This document shows positions 50,853 through 59,181 of a stretch of 64,000 nucleotides of DNA, piece after piece. Each line of letters starts with the position of its first letter. Within the stretch, counting starts at the first letter, position 1. Source of the stretch: Dehalococcoidia bacterium UBA2991 (GTDB taxonomy: Bacteria > Chloroflexota > Dehalococcoidia > Tepidiformales > Tepidiformaceae). The notes under the pieces were generated by a model, which saw only the letters and a program-made list of their open reading frames with translations, had not been told where the DNA came from and did no database searches. A program made the translations under genes and the position numbers. The stretch covers positions 68,522 through 132,521 of the forward strand of contig DEAD01000014.1 in assembly GCA_002346645.1 (NCBI GenBank), written 5' to 3'.

Positions 50853-51887
50853 ATGAAGGCGCTTGTGTTCGGCGGTTCAACTTTTGTAGGACTCAGGACG
50901 GTACGAGCGCTTGCTGCTCGGGGTCACGAGGTTACGGTTCTAAACCGAGGCGTCACCTCAGTAGACCTTCCACCAGGGACAGAACGGCTTATCGCCGATC
51001 GAACAGACAACGACTCGATGAAGGCAGTCCTGGGCGGACGAGAGTGGGACGCAGTCTTCGACATCTCCGGATTTGTGATGGTAGCGGGTAAGTCAGACCT
51101 GGACTTTCTTCTAGAACTTCTAGACGGAAGCATCGGACACTACATCTATTGCAGCTCGATCATGTGCTACAAGCCCTCAGGGAACATGCCATGGCCCGAG
51201 ACAAACTCCTACACGGACGAACCCAGAGAGACCTACGGAGGTTTCAAGGCTTACACCGAACAACGGTTGTTCGAACAGCACCGCAAAACGGGCTTCCCCG
51301 TCACAGCGATTAGGCCGGCTGCAATTTATGGACCAAACAACAACATCTACGACATGGAAGCGCCGATGTTCCTGCGGCTCCTGCGGGGCTTACCGATCTT
51401 AATTCCGCACGAGGGACTCGTGACCTGTTCGTACGGACATGTGGACGACTTGGTGCGATTCCAGATAGACATTGCGGGCCAGGACGCTGCCATAGGCGAA
51501 GCTTTCAACCTAACCAACGAAGCCGTAACTACACAGTATTACGTGAAAACACTTGCGGACATTGTCGGTAAGCCAGCAGACATCGTGTACATCCCGGAGA
51601 ACCAGTTATCGCAGTGGGGGTTTAACTGGGACAACCTGAAGCAAAAGCCAGCATTCGGACATCTTTTTGGAAGAATGCACCACTCCGTCCTCAGCATTAA
51701 GAAAGCAGAGACGCTGATGGGCTTCCAGAATGAGTACGACTTCCGCACAGGACACTCCCACACCTTTGAATGGTTTATGGAGGAAGGCATGGAACAAATC
51801 GGAGACGATCCCAAAGACCCCTTGTGGGGTGGTGGCTGGGACTTCGCACGAGAGGCAGAAGCTGCTGCGGCAATCCGCAGTAGCTAA
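50853..51887 (+). CDS. NAD-dependent epimerase/dehydratase-like extended SDR
   Basis: About 344 residues. GGSTFVG is the cofactor motif, VLNRG suggests NADP, and YCSSIMCYKPS with TYGGFKAYTEQRLFE gives the Y-x3-K. RPAAIYGP and the late domain (LTNEAVTTQYYV) match extended SDRs acting on sugar or polyketide-like substrates. ATG 50853 is preferred because GGAGGG lies 6 nt upstream; ATG 50847 directly abuts GGAGGG and is too close. The gene follows the lipocalin-like gene by 43 nt. Confidence 0.83.
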   Translation: MKALVFGGSTFVGLRTVRALAARGHEVTVLNRGVTSVDLPPGTERLIADRTDNDSMKAVLGGREWDAVFDISGFVMVAGKSDLDFLLELLDGSIGHYIYCSSIMCYKPSGNMPWPETNSYTDEPRETYGGFKAYTEQRLFEQHRKTGFPVTAIRPAAIYGPNNNIYDMEAPMFLRLLRGLPILIPHEGLVTCSYGHVDDLVRFQIDIAGQDAAIGEAFNLTNEAVTTQYYVKTLADIVGKPADIVYIPENQLSQWGFNWDNLKQKPAFGHLFGRMHHSVLSIKKAETLMGFQNEYDFRTGHSHTFEWFMEEGMEQIGDDPKDPLWGGGWDFAREAEAAAAIRSS

Positions 51888-51897
51888 CGACAAAAGG

Positions 51898-52353
51898 ATG
51901 CCAGAGGCAAAGAGACCAACAGTCGACAATGTGCTCGCTGGAGCCCTTCACACAATCGAAAACCAGCTCCTTCCAAACCTCGAAGACACGTGGGCACGAG
52001 CCGCAGCAAGCCAACTTATGGGCACGCTGGAATATGCTCGCCTCCTTCTCTCAGGGAACGAGAACATCGACCAACAGATAGATGCAGTAGATACCGTTAT
52101 CAGAAGCCTTCTTCATGACCACCCTGAACTAGACGCGGTGATAGATGGCAGCGAGGGCGAAACACGAGGGTTCAAAGCTCTGGACCAGGCTAGTCGACTG
52201 CTAAGCCACGCCGTGGCTAACAACTCTGAAGCAGCAGTGGCTATCCGAACCGAGCTACGGCCGCTGATAGTCCAGCATGCGACAGAGAACCTCAACGAAA
52301 CCATGCCCATGCTGCTGTCATTCGGAGGGAGGCCACGCAGTGTTGAACGTTGA
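51898..52353 (+). CDS. Hypothetical helical protein preceding a phosphotransferase (DUF6285-like?)
   Basis: About 151 residues, mainly helical (LAGALHTIENQLLPNLEDTWARAAASQLMGTLEYARLLL). Such small helical proteins beside acyl-CoA/phosphotransferase genes are known as DUF6285; the match is from memory of architecture and not proven. The frame open to 51730 overlaps the epimerase out of frame, so ATG 51898 (AAAAGG directly upstream) is chosen. It overlaps the next gene by 14 nt. No catalytic motif visible. Confidence 0.5.
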   Translation: MPEAKRPTVDNVLAGALHTIENQLLPNLEDTWARAAASQLMGTLEYARLLLSGNENIDQQIDAVDTVIRSLLHDHPELDAVIDGSEGETRGFKALDQASRLLSHAVANNSEAAVAIRTELRPLIVQHATENLNETMPMLLSFGGRPRSVER

Positions 52354-53314
52354 GGTGGCACGACCACAGATAGCCGCCTACCTCTCAGCCAAACTTTCTA
52401 GTGACGATGGGGTAGAGGTGGGGCCGCTAGAGCGAATAACTATCGGCCACTCTCGCGGAATGTTCCGCATCAATGCAAGTTACAACCACAAAGGAACGAC
52501 TATCCAAAAGTCTTTCGCGCTAAGGGTTGAGCAGGCTGGCATGTTTGGGACAAACACATTGGACGAAGTTCGCACGATGCGGGCGATGCGGGCAGCAAAG
52601 TTCCCCGTAGCCCACATACGGTGGGTGGAGTTCGACCCAGTGGTAATTGGCACACCGTTCTTCATGATGGACTGGGTAGAGGGAAGCAGCGGCCCACCAA
52701 ACGATGCAGCCCTACGGGACTACGTGATTAAGCTCCATCAGCTGCACGAAATGAATTGGCGTAGAAAGGAAATCCCATTCCCTCGCATTCCCTCAATCCC
52801 GCTAGACGGAGTGCACCAACAGGTTGACCGCTGGATGGAGGTTCATCGGTGGGGAAGGGTGCTACCCGAACCACTTCTAGAAGAGGCGGCGACATGGCTG
52901 AAGCGGAATGCACCCGAGAACCTTCAGCTCACCCTGGTTCACGGCGACCCAGGACCCCTGAACTTCATCCACAAAGGCGACGAAGTACAAGCCTTCACAG
53001 ATTGGGAGTTCTCACACATCGGGGATCCGAATGAAGATTGGCTATTCCTTGGAGGGATGCGTGGTCGCGGAGTAATGGAGCCACAGGCGTGGCGCGAGTA
53101 CATCGCGGAAACAACAAGCCATGTGATTTCCAAAGAGACTTGGGCCTACTGGGATGTTTTCAACCACTTCAAGGGAGCCTGTGCAAACACATCGGCGCTG
53201 CGTATCTTCATCACGGGGGCGAACCCAGCACCCAACATGGCGGCTATCGGAACCGCTCTAAAGCTCTCCATGGTCCAACACCTCTCAGCTATTATCGGCA
53301 AATCAAACAACTAA
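52340..53314 (+). CDS. Phosphotransferase-family (APH-like) protein
   Basis: About 324 residues. ALRVEQAG supplies a nucleotide-binding region, the catalytic loop is LVHGDPGPLNFI (HGDxxxxN), and FTDWEFSHIGDPNEDWLF carries the metal Asp. HGDPGPxN is typical of aminoglycoside-phosphotransferase-like proteins in acyl-CoA-linked gene sets. GTG 52340 has GGAGGGAGG 7 nt upstream and overlaps the previous stop by 14 nt; the frame open to 52277 is rejected. Fourth phosphotransferase of the window. Confidence 0.82.
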   Translation: MLNVEVARPQIAAYLSAKLSSDDGVEVGPLERITIGHSRGMFRINASYNHKGTTIQKSFALRVEQAGMFGTNTLDEVRTMRAMRAAKFPVAHIRWVEFDPVVIGTPFFMMDWVEGSSGPPNDAALRDYVIKLHQLHEMNWRRKEIPFPRIPSIPLDGVHQQVDRWMEVHRWGRVLPEPLLEEAATWLKRNAPENLQLTLVHGDPGPLNFIHKGDEVQAFTDWEFSHIGDPNEDWLFLGGMRGRGVMEPQAWREYIAETTSHVISKETWAYWDVFNHFKGACANTSALRIFITGANPAPNMAAIGTALKLSMVQHLSAIIGKSNN

Positions 53315-53344
53315 TAAACCAATTGCAAATAGGGGACACCAAAA

Positions 53345-53761
53345 ATGGCAGGACAACCAGAAATCGATACCGCCATCGCTCTTTTCAAAGCATGGAGCAG
53401 CGGAGACGCCGACGCCCCAGGGGCTTTTTTGGCAGAGGATGCCATCCTGCGCGACATCGTTGCGGGCGATGACCAGGTAGGTTGGCCCGCAATTCGTGCG
53501 TTCTTTGCAGCAGGCCTGCAAGGAGCTCCCGATCTGGAGCTAATCCCTGACAAGTTTTGGACGGCCGATGACGGGGTTGCCTTCACCTGGCGCATGAGCG
53601 CCACGGTAACGAGCGACGCATTAGGCGCGGCTCATAACGGGAAGCGTTGGTATTCAGACGGGATGACCTACCTAGAATTCAACGATGCGGGCAAAGTGCA
53701 GCTAGAGGTTGACTACCACCATGGCGGCGCAATGCTGCGCTCGCTTGAAAGTCAAGCCTAG
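53345..53761 (+). CDS. NTF2/SnoaL-like protein
   Basis: A 138-residue single-domain protein with the NTF2 pattern: helix ALFKAWSSGDADAPGAFLAEDAILRD, WPAIRAFFAAGL, and a sheet with FTWRMSAT and LEFNDAGKVQLEVDYH. It could act as an isomerase or lyase on small hydrophobic substrates. GGGG lies 9 nt before ATG 53345. Last gene of the LLM cassette; convergent with the ABC operon (60-nt gap without a strong terminator). Confidence 0.72.
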   Translation: MAGQPEIDTAIALFKAWSSGDADAPGAFLAEDAILRDIVAGDDQVGWPAIRAFFAAGLQGAPDLELIPDKFWTADDGVAFTWRMSATVTSDALGAAHNGKRWYSDGMTYLEFNDAGKVQLEVDYHHGGAMLRSLESQA

Positions 53762-53821
53762 AGATTTTAGGCACTCTCAACTCTTACCCTTGGCATCCCG
53801 CAACAAGTAGGGCCTGGCTTC

Positions 53822-54739
53822 TTAAACGAGACCTGAGCCGCGCAGGCGAGGGTCTAGCACGTCACGGATGGAATCGCCAAAGAAGTTAAAGGAGAGCACT
53901 GCAAGCGCTAAGGCTGCACCAGGGAAGATCACCAGCCACCACGCTAAGCGGAAGAAGGGGCGGTTGCCGGGTCCAAGATCCTGGGCCCACGAGGGAGTAC
54001 CTGGCTCAAGGCCGAGACCAAGGAAAGTTAGGCTCGCCTCTGAGAGCATCGCAGCAGGAATAGTAATGCTCGCAGCAACGATCACTAAAGGTGCTAGATT
54101 CGGCAGTATGTGCCGAAACATTATGCGGGCACTGGAAGCCCCTATCACACGAGCAGCCTCAACATAGGTGACCGACCGTTCCTGAATTACATTGCCACGG
54201 AAAAGACGCAAAGCAACAGGCGTAAAGGTAAAGGCAACGGCAAACATTAGAGTCTGAACGCTGCGGTCAAAGGCGGTGCTGAACATTAATAGCCAGAGAA
54301 TGGCAGGCACCGAGATTATGACTTCGATTATGCGGGAAACAACTGCGTCGACCAGGCCTCCAAGGAATCCTGCCGCAAGAGCGAGAATTACCCCCGCACC
54401 CATAGTGATCCCAACGGCTCCGATACCAATGAGCAGAGTTGGTCGTCCGCCATAGAGCACACGTGACCATACGTCCCGCCTACTTCGATCTGTCCCAAAG
54501 AAATGTTCACTACTCGGAGCTTCAAGAGCTGATGATTCCCGAATAGGTTTCTTTGGATTCACAGTGTTGAGTTCTGAAGCGAAAACAGTACCCACAACCA
54601 ACAGAAGTATGATCACTGCGCCAAAAGTACCTAAGGGCTGGGTGCGTGCGAAACGCCAAAGAGCCTTGAGGCTTCTCTGCAAAACGTTCGGCCTGGCTTC
54701 AAAACCCAGGGAGCCAGCAACTTCTTCAGCATTTGTCAT
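53822..54739 (-). CDS. ABC transporter permease (DppC/OppC type)
   Basis: About 305 residues with six hydrophobic segments and a long N-terminal cytosolic part. The GTDRSRRDVWSR segment and EAARVIGASSARIMFRHILPN (EAA-like loop) are the OppC/DppC signatures, and a hydrophobic LVIFPGAALALAVLSFNF segment lies near the end. ATG 54739 has GGAG 8 nt upstream; the longer frame to 54757 starts within the DppB stop. It pairs with the DppB gene (14-nt gap) to import peptides, nickel or similar solutes. Confidence 0.9.
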   Translation of the reverse strand: MTNAEEVAGSLGFEARPNVLQRSLKALWRFARTQPLGTFGAVIILLLVVGTVFASELNTVNPKKPIRESSALEAPSSEHFFGTDRSRRDVWSRVLYGGRPTLLIGIGAVGITMGAGVILALAAGFLGGLVDAVVSRIIEVIISVPAILWLLMFSTAFDRSVQTLMFAVAFTFTPVALRLFRGNVIQERSVTYVEAARVIGASSARIMFRHILPNLAPLVIVAASITIPAAMLSEASLTFLGLGLEPGTPSWAQDLGPGNRPFFRLAWWLVIFPGAALALAVLSFNFFGDSIRDVLDPRLRGSGLV

Positions 54740-54753
54740 AGCTGCGACTCCAA

Positions 54754-55701
54754 TCAATAGCGTATGCGTGGATCAATCCACGCATACGCTACGTCGACTA
54801 TTAGGGTGATCAGGAGGAACCAAGAAGCAAAGACAACTGATACTGCCTGAATAATTACGAAATCACGTTCAACACTAGCCGAGAGAACCCAAAGTCCTAT
54901 GCCTTGAATATTGAAAATGCTTTCCATGATTACGGAGCCGCCAAGAACGAGCCCAAACTGGAGGCCAATAATCGTGAAGAGAGCAATCATTGAGGGACGG
55001 AATACGTGTCGGGAAATAACAGCGAACTCCCTCAACCCCTTGGCTCGCGCAGTCCGCACCTGGTCGCTTCGGAGCACTTCGAGCATCGATGAACGAACAA
55101 TACGGGCAATGGTTCCACCACCCGCAAGCGCGATGACGAAGGCAGGGATAGCTATCACCCGCAAGTGCCCAAGCGGATCCCCCCAACCAACATAGTCGGG
55201 CGCTATCCTCATTCCCCACCAAACAGGCGGGAAGATGACTATCAATGTCGCTATCCAAAAGCCAGGAACCGACAAACCTATTACCGCGAGGAATCGCAGC
55301 ACGTAATCAGAAAACTTTCCAGCCCTTACCGCAGAGACCATCCCAACAGGAACCCCGATCAGAAGAGTGAAGGCGATAGCCAAAACGCCTATCTGGGCGG
55401 TTTTCCCAATCCGTTCCAACAACTCGTCATTCACATGATTGCGCTGGGAAAGGGAATATCCAAAGTCTCCACGGAGAACAATGTCGCCCAGCCACTTGAA
55501 GTACTGCCCAACTTTGTTCTCGTTCAGACCAAGCTCTTCGCGAACAACTTCGAAACACTTTGCATCGAAATTCCCTGCGGCTCCGCAACGAACATCTGCG
55601 GCATCACCAGGAACCGCACGCATAAAAATAAAAACAACTACCGATATCAGCAGGAGGGTAAAGGGAATAATCAGGAGTCGACGGACGACATATGCCCCCA
55701 T
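54754..55701 (-). CDS. ABC transporter permease (DppB/OppB type)
   Basis: A 315-residue protein. RRLLIIPFTLLLISVVVFIFMRAVPGD is the N-terminal helix typical of DppB, and the EAA loop reads ARAKGLREFAVISRHVFRP, followed by SIFNIQGIGLW. The cysteine pair in RCGAAGNFDAKCFE lies in the periplasmic loop. GGAGGG lies 7 nt before ATG 55701. It follows the binding-protein gene, separated by a strong hairpin. Confidence 0.9.
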   Translation of the reverse strand: MGAYVVRRLLIIPFTLLLISVVVFIFMRAVPGDAADVRCGAAGNFDAKCFEVVREELGLNENKVGQYFKWLGDIVLRGDFGYSLSQRNHVNDELLERIGKTAQIGVLAIAFTLLIGVPVGMVSAVRAGKFSDYVLRFLAVIGLSVPGFWIATLIVIFPPVWWGMRIAPDYVGWGDPLGHLRVIAIPAFVIALAGGGTIARIVRSSMLEVLRSDQVRTARAKGLREFAVISRHVFRPSMIALFTIIGLQFGLVLGGSVIMESIFNIQGIGLWVLSASVERDFVIIQAVSVVFASWFLLITLIVDVAYAWIDPRIRY

Positions 55702-55732
55702 TACGCCACCCTCCTACTTCCACTAAACAGTA

Positions 55733-55769
55733 TTAGGAAGGGCCCACATGGGCCCTTCCTAATCTTTTT
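55733..55769 (+). terminator. 13-bp hairpin with T-tract between binding protein and permease genes
   Basis: TTAGGAAGGGCCC (55733-55745) and GGGCCCTTCCTAA (55750-55762) are exact inverse copies with a 4-nt loop, followed on the plus strand by TCTTTTT. Both flanking genes run leftward. On the minus strand the hairpin follows the binding-protein stop and is not followed by a T-run, so it may be a partial terminator or a 3' stabiliser that lets the binding protein exceed the permeases. Confidence 0.65.
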
Positions 55770-55777
55770 AAGACCAG

Positions 55778-57622
55778 TTAGCTACTAATCCACATGTTCT
55801 GAGCACGCCTGTATCCCATCGAAGCGTTGTTCGCGATATCGGGTACAGGAGGTACGTTCCTAAGAGCCGCACCCATAGCGTAGCGCTGAACAGAAGCAAC
55901 TGGCAGAGGCAGCACACAGCAGAAGTTGGTGAAGATATAACGCTGCATGTCCTGAAGGACCTGCTTGCGCTCCTCCGGATCAACCGTTGCGCCCTGCTTG
56001 TCGTAGCGACCCTGAAGCTCAGTGCCAATCTCATTGGTGACCTCGATGATCTCGTCCGGATAGTAGGCCGAGAGTACGTGGTCAAAGGTGTAGAGACCCC
56101 CGAAGATTGCCCCATATCCGTTAGGCACGTAATGGGTCAACGCGTTGTAGTCAGGAATCGTTGAGAGTGAGTTCTCACCCGCAATGAAGTAGTGCCATAT
56201 CTTCTCGCTAGGCGGCGCAGTAGCCATGGCCACATAGGTCGCAAGGTCTGCTGGCTCCTGCGTGGTGGAAACACCAAGATTCTCTTCAAGACTCTGAACG
56301 ATGAACTCGATCAGGCGCGTATTTGATGCAAACGTCGGAATGACAGTTACGAAGCCATCAGGGAAGACGTCGTCACCACCACCTTGCTCCCAGAGAGCAC
56401 GTGCACGGGCCGGATCAAACTGCTGGAGTTCCCGAATCTCGTCCTGAGGAAGCACCTGGGAGAAGGCAGGGCCTACGGGAGCACCACGAACACCCTCACC
56501 GTCTAGGACAACATCGATTATGCCCTCCCAATCAATTGCAAGAGAGACAGCCTCGCGAAGAAGCGGGTGCGGAGCCCACTTGTAAGCGTCCAGTTCCATA
56601 ATGGAATGGTCGTTCGCAGGCCCTTCGATAATCTGGACGTTCTCCTCGCCTTCAAACAGCTGCGCCTGAATCGAGTCAACAGCTCCAAGGACGTGGGAAT
56701 CACCGGCAAGCACGCGCGCCTCGCGGGCGGCCTGGTCGACGATAATTGAGTCCTCCCAGCGATCGATATAAGGCATATCAGCAGTGAAACGACCCCGAGC
56801 ACTGGAATGTCCCCTGTAGTTCGGGTTTCGCTTATAGGTATTCCCGGTCTCGTCTATGGTGTCGAACATGTAGGCACCGCTGCCTGCATTCGGTACATCG
56901 ACGAGGCTGCCATTTGCCTCGACCAACTCGCGGTTAACAATCGCCATCGCGCTTGAGCCAAGAGAAGGAACTGCAGAGGCCCAGGGGAAAGCGAGGTTTA
57001 TGGAGAGGGTAGTAGCGTCGGGTGTCTCGAAAGATGCACCCCGGTCCACACCCATCCAACCCCACTGCAGCTGGTTCACTTCAGAACCAAGCTCGGAGAG
57101 GCTCGTTGGGAAACGGCTGTAACTGAAGGCAACATCTTCTGAAGTCATGTCGCGGCCATCAGCAGCTTCGGGATTGAATTTCAAGCCCTCTTCTAGACTG
57201 AAAACAAGAGTCGTAGCGTCGGGCTGCTCCCAACCTGTAGCCGCATCGCCCCAGGCCTCTTCCTCAACAAGGGAATAGCCCAAAAGGTGGTTATAGGTCA
57301 GTGCTGTCCAAGTGGCATCTGTAACGGTGACAGATGGATCAAGGGTTGTATTCTGCGCAGCTTTCTGGTGCAGGAAGGTGCCGCCACTCTGGATGGTCTC
57401 TGCCGCCTCTGTGGCAGCAGCCGTAGCCTCGGCAGCCTCTTCTGGCTCGTCAGGAGCCTCTGTGGCAGCAGCTTCAGAAGCAGGGGCACTGTCATCATCG
57501 TCATCGCCGCAGCCAACAGCGACCAGCGCTGCAGCACCGGCCCCGACAGCTGCACCACCTGCTAAGACACGCCTCCGCGAAACCCGACGACGCCAGTACT
57601 TTCCCCAATAACCTTCTGCCAT
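55778..57622 (-). CDS. Extracellular solute-binding lipoprotein, family 5 (peptide/nickel-type)
   Basis: A 614-residue binding protein. The N-terminus has a twin-arginine-like signal (SRRRVLAG, residues 15-22), a hydrophobic run and a lipobox-like LVAVGC with C38, then an acidic Ala/Glu/Thr-rich linker before the binding domain (residues about 85-610). Family 5 domains bind oligopeptides, opines, nickel or similar solutes; the ligand is not deducible. It is first of a unit with DppB and DppC. AAGGGGG lies 7 nt before ATG 57622. No ATPase gene is in the window. Confidence 0.92.
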   Translation of the reverse strand: MAEGYWGKYWRRRVSRRRVLAGGAAVGAGAAALVAVGCGDDDDDSAPASEAAATEAPDEPEEAAEATAAATEAAETIQSGGTFLHQKAAQNTTLDPSVTVTDATWTALTYNHLLGYSLVEEEAWGDAATGWEQPDATTLVFSLEEGLKFNPEAADGRDMTSEDVAFSYSRFPTSLSELGSEVNQLQWGWMGVDRGASFETPDATTLSINLAFPWASAVPSLGSSAMAIVNRELVEANGSLVDVPNAGSGAYMFDTIDETGNTYKRNPNYRGHSSARGRFTADMPYIDRWEDSIIVDQAAREARVLAGDSHVLGAVDSIQAQLFEGEENVQIIEGPANDHSIMELDAYKWAPHPLLREAVSLAIDWEGIIDVVLDGEGVRGAPVGPAFSQVLPQDEIRELQQFDPARARALWEQGGGDDVFPDGFVTVIPTFASNTRLIEFIVQSLEENLGVSTTQEPADLATYVAMATAPPSEKIWHYFIAGENSLSTIPDYNALTHYVPNGYGAIFGGLYTFDHVLSAYYPDEIIEVTNEIGTELQGRYDKQGATVDPEERKQVLQDMQRYIFTNFCCVLPLPVASVQRYAMGAALRNVPPVPDIANNASMGYRRAQNMWISS

Positions 57623-57987
57623 GTGTTCCCCCTTGAACCACGTTGTTAATTATTTCGGAATCAGAGGCGCATTCATACCGGAAGGTGGTGTTGCTCGCAA
57701 TAGCAGTTCGTAGGAAAAGAATGAGCCCAAAGAAGATCCTCCTGAGATGTAGCGCAGAATCCCCAGACTTCAAAGGACGACCTGCGCAACTTCAATATTT
57801 TCATTACCTTCCATCCCCAAACGCCAAACTGGGCCTAAAGCCTGGACACAAACCGCCTTGCTCTAGGCACATTGCCTCAAAAAAGTCAGCGGAATAGCGG
57901 TAGCGAAGGGGGCGGGCTATGCTAGTTCTTCGCTCTAATAAACTAGGGGATCATAGCTTCCCCCCGACTCCGGAGAGAGGCCTACGG
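57623..57987. other. Divergent intergenic region (365 nt)
   Basis: It separates the ABC operon (leftward) from the acyl-CoA dehydrogenase (rightward). A promoter is proposed for the left side (57672-57700). On the right, no convincing -35/-10 pair is seen, only a TATGCT at about 57914 and a GAGAGG 7 nt before the ATG. An 84-residue plus-strand ORF (57643-57897) shows no family pattern and is not annotated. Confidence 0.6.
57672..57700 (-). promoter_or_regulatory. Promoter of the ABC transporter operon
   Basis: Read on the minus strand, TTGCGA (57695-57700) and TATGAA (57672-57677) are spaced by 17 nt. The transcription start would fall near 57665, giving a leader of about 42 nt with a good Shine-Dalgarno. 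Each hexamer matches four of six consensus bases. Confidence 0.45.
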
Positions 57988-59157
57988 ATGGATTTTCGAG
58001 ACAGCCCGGCGCAAACAGAATGGCGCGGACAGGTTCAAGACTTCCTGCGCGACTACCTTCCAGACCAAATTCGAGGCAAATACCCCATGGGGAGCCCCGA
58101 AGAAGAAAAGCCACTCTGGGAAGCATGGAGGGTGGCTTTAGCGGAGCGGGGATGGATCGCACCGGCCTGGCCAGCAGCGTACGGCGGAGCCGGCATGAAG
58201 CCAATGGACCAGTTCATCCTTAGTCAGGAGTTTGCAGAAGCTGGTGCACCGCGACTAGGCGGCCTCGGACTAATGATGCTTGGCCCAACGCTTATTGAGC
58301 ACGGTACCGAAGAGCAGAAGCAGGAGCACATTCCCGGGATCCTCGGCGGCGAGGTGGAATGGTGCCAAGGCTACAGCGAACCGGGCTCCGGATCAGACTT
58401 AGCCTCATTGCAAACACGTGCCGTTCGTGATGGGGACGATTACGTGATCAACGGACAAAAGATCTGGACGTCATTAGCTCACCGAGCACATTGGATGTTC
58501 ATGCTGGCACGAACAGACCCCGATGCGCCAAAGCACAGAGGCATCACCTACTTTTTACTCGACATGAAGACCCCGGGGATTACAGTTCGTCCACTTGTCA
58601 ATATGACGGGAGGCCACGACTTCAATGAAGTGTTCTTTGAGGACGTGCGGGTTCCTGCTAGAAACATCATCGGGGAAGTAAACCGGGGCTGGTACGTAGG
58701 TACGACAACATTGGACTTCGAGCGTTCCTCTATCGGAACACCGATCGGGCTTCGCCAGGCAGTGGAGCGTAATTTGACATGGCTACGCGAGCACGGAGAG
58801 GAACTTCCAAAGACAACGTATGAGGCCGCCCGCTTCGAATGGGCAGAGCGTTTCATCGAAGTACAGACCGCAACAATGCTGGCCTACCGCATTATTTCGA
58901 TGCAGGACGCAGGAGAGATTCCGAATGCGGAATCCTCGATCGCCAAGCTATTCACAACGGAATTAACACAGAGGATTTCCCGCACTGCCTCTCAAATGGT
59001 GGGAATGTGGGGAGATATCACAGACGAGAAAGCACCACTTAAAGGCATGCCTGGACAGGGCTACGTCAACCAAGTGCGCGAGACAATTGCAGGCGGCACG
59101 AGCGAAATTCAGCGCAACATCATCGCGACAAGAGGACTGGGACTTCCCCGGGCCTAG
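57988..59157 (+). CDS. Acyl-CoA dehydrogenase
   Basis: About 389 residues. CQGYSEPGSGSDLASLQT (FAD/acyl-binding motif), NGQKIWTSLAHRA and the final AGGTSEIQRNIIATRGLGLPR are family signatures. The enzyme oxidises an acyl-CoA to an enoyl-CoA, passing electrons to ETF. The late AGGTSEIQ has Gly where many short-chain enzymes carry the catalytic Glu, so the base may lie elsewhere. ATG 57988 (MDFRDSP) is used, with GAGAGG 7 nt upstream, rather than the frame to 57919. The HsaA-like gene follows after 24 nt. Confidence 0.92.
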   Translation: MDFRDSPAQTEWRGQVQDFLRDYLPDQIRGKYPMGSPEEEKPLWEAWRVALAERGWIAPAWPAAYGGAGMKPMDQFILSQEFAEAGAPRLGGLGLMMLGPTLIEHGTEEQKQEHIPGILGGEVEWCQGYSEPGSGSDLASLQTRAVRDGDDYVINGQKIWTSLAHRAHWMFMLARTDPDAPKHRGITYFLLDMKTPGITVRPLVNMTGGHDFNEVFFEDVRVPARNIIGEVNRGWYVGTTTLDFERSSIGTPIGLRQAVERNLTWLREHGEELPKTTYEAARFEWAERFIEVQTATMLAYRIISMQDAGEIPNAESSIAKLFTTELTQRISRTASQMVGMWGDITDEKAPLKGMPGQGYVNQVRETIAGGTSEIQRNIIATRGLGLPRA

Positions 59158-59181
59158 CCGTCGCCAGACAGAGGAAAAAAC

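Noticed and set aside
55165..55788. 207-residue plus-strand ORF
   Set aside because: Antisense to the DppB permease and runs through the hairpin; no protein-like pattern.
57643..57897. 84-residue ORF in the 57.6-58.0 kb gap
   Set aside because: No Shine-Dalgarno, no recognisable domain, and it overlaps the proposed ABC operon promoter.
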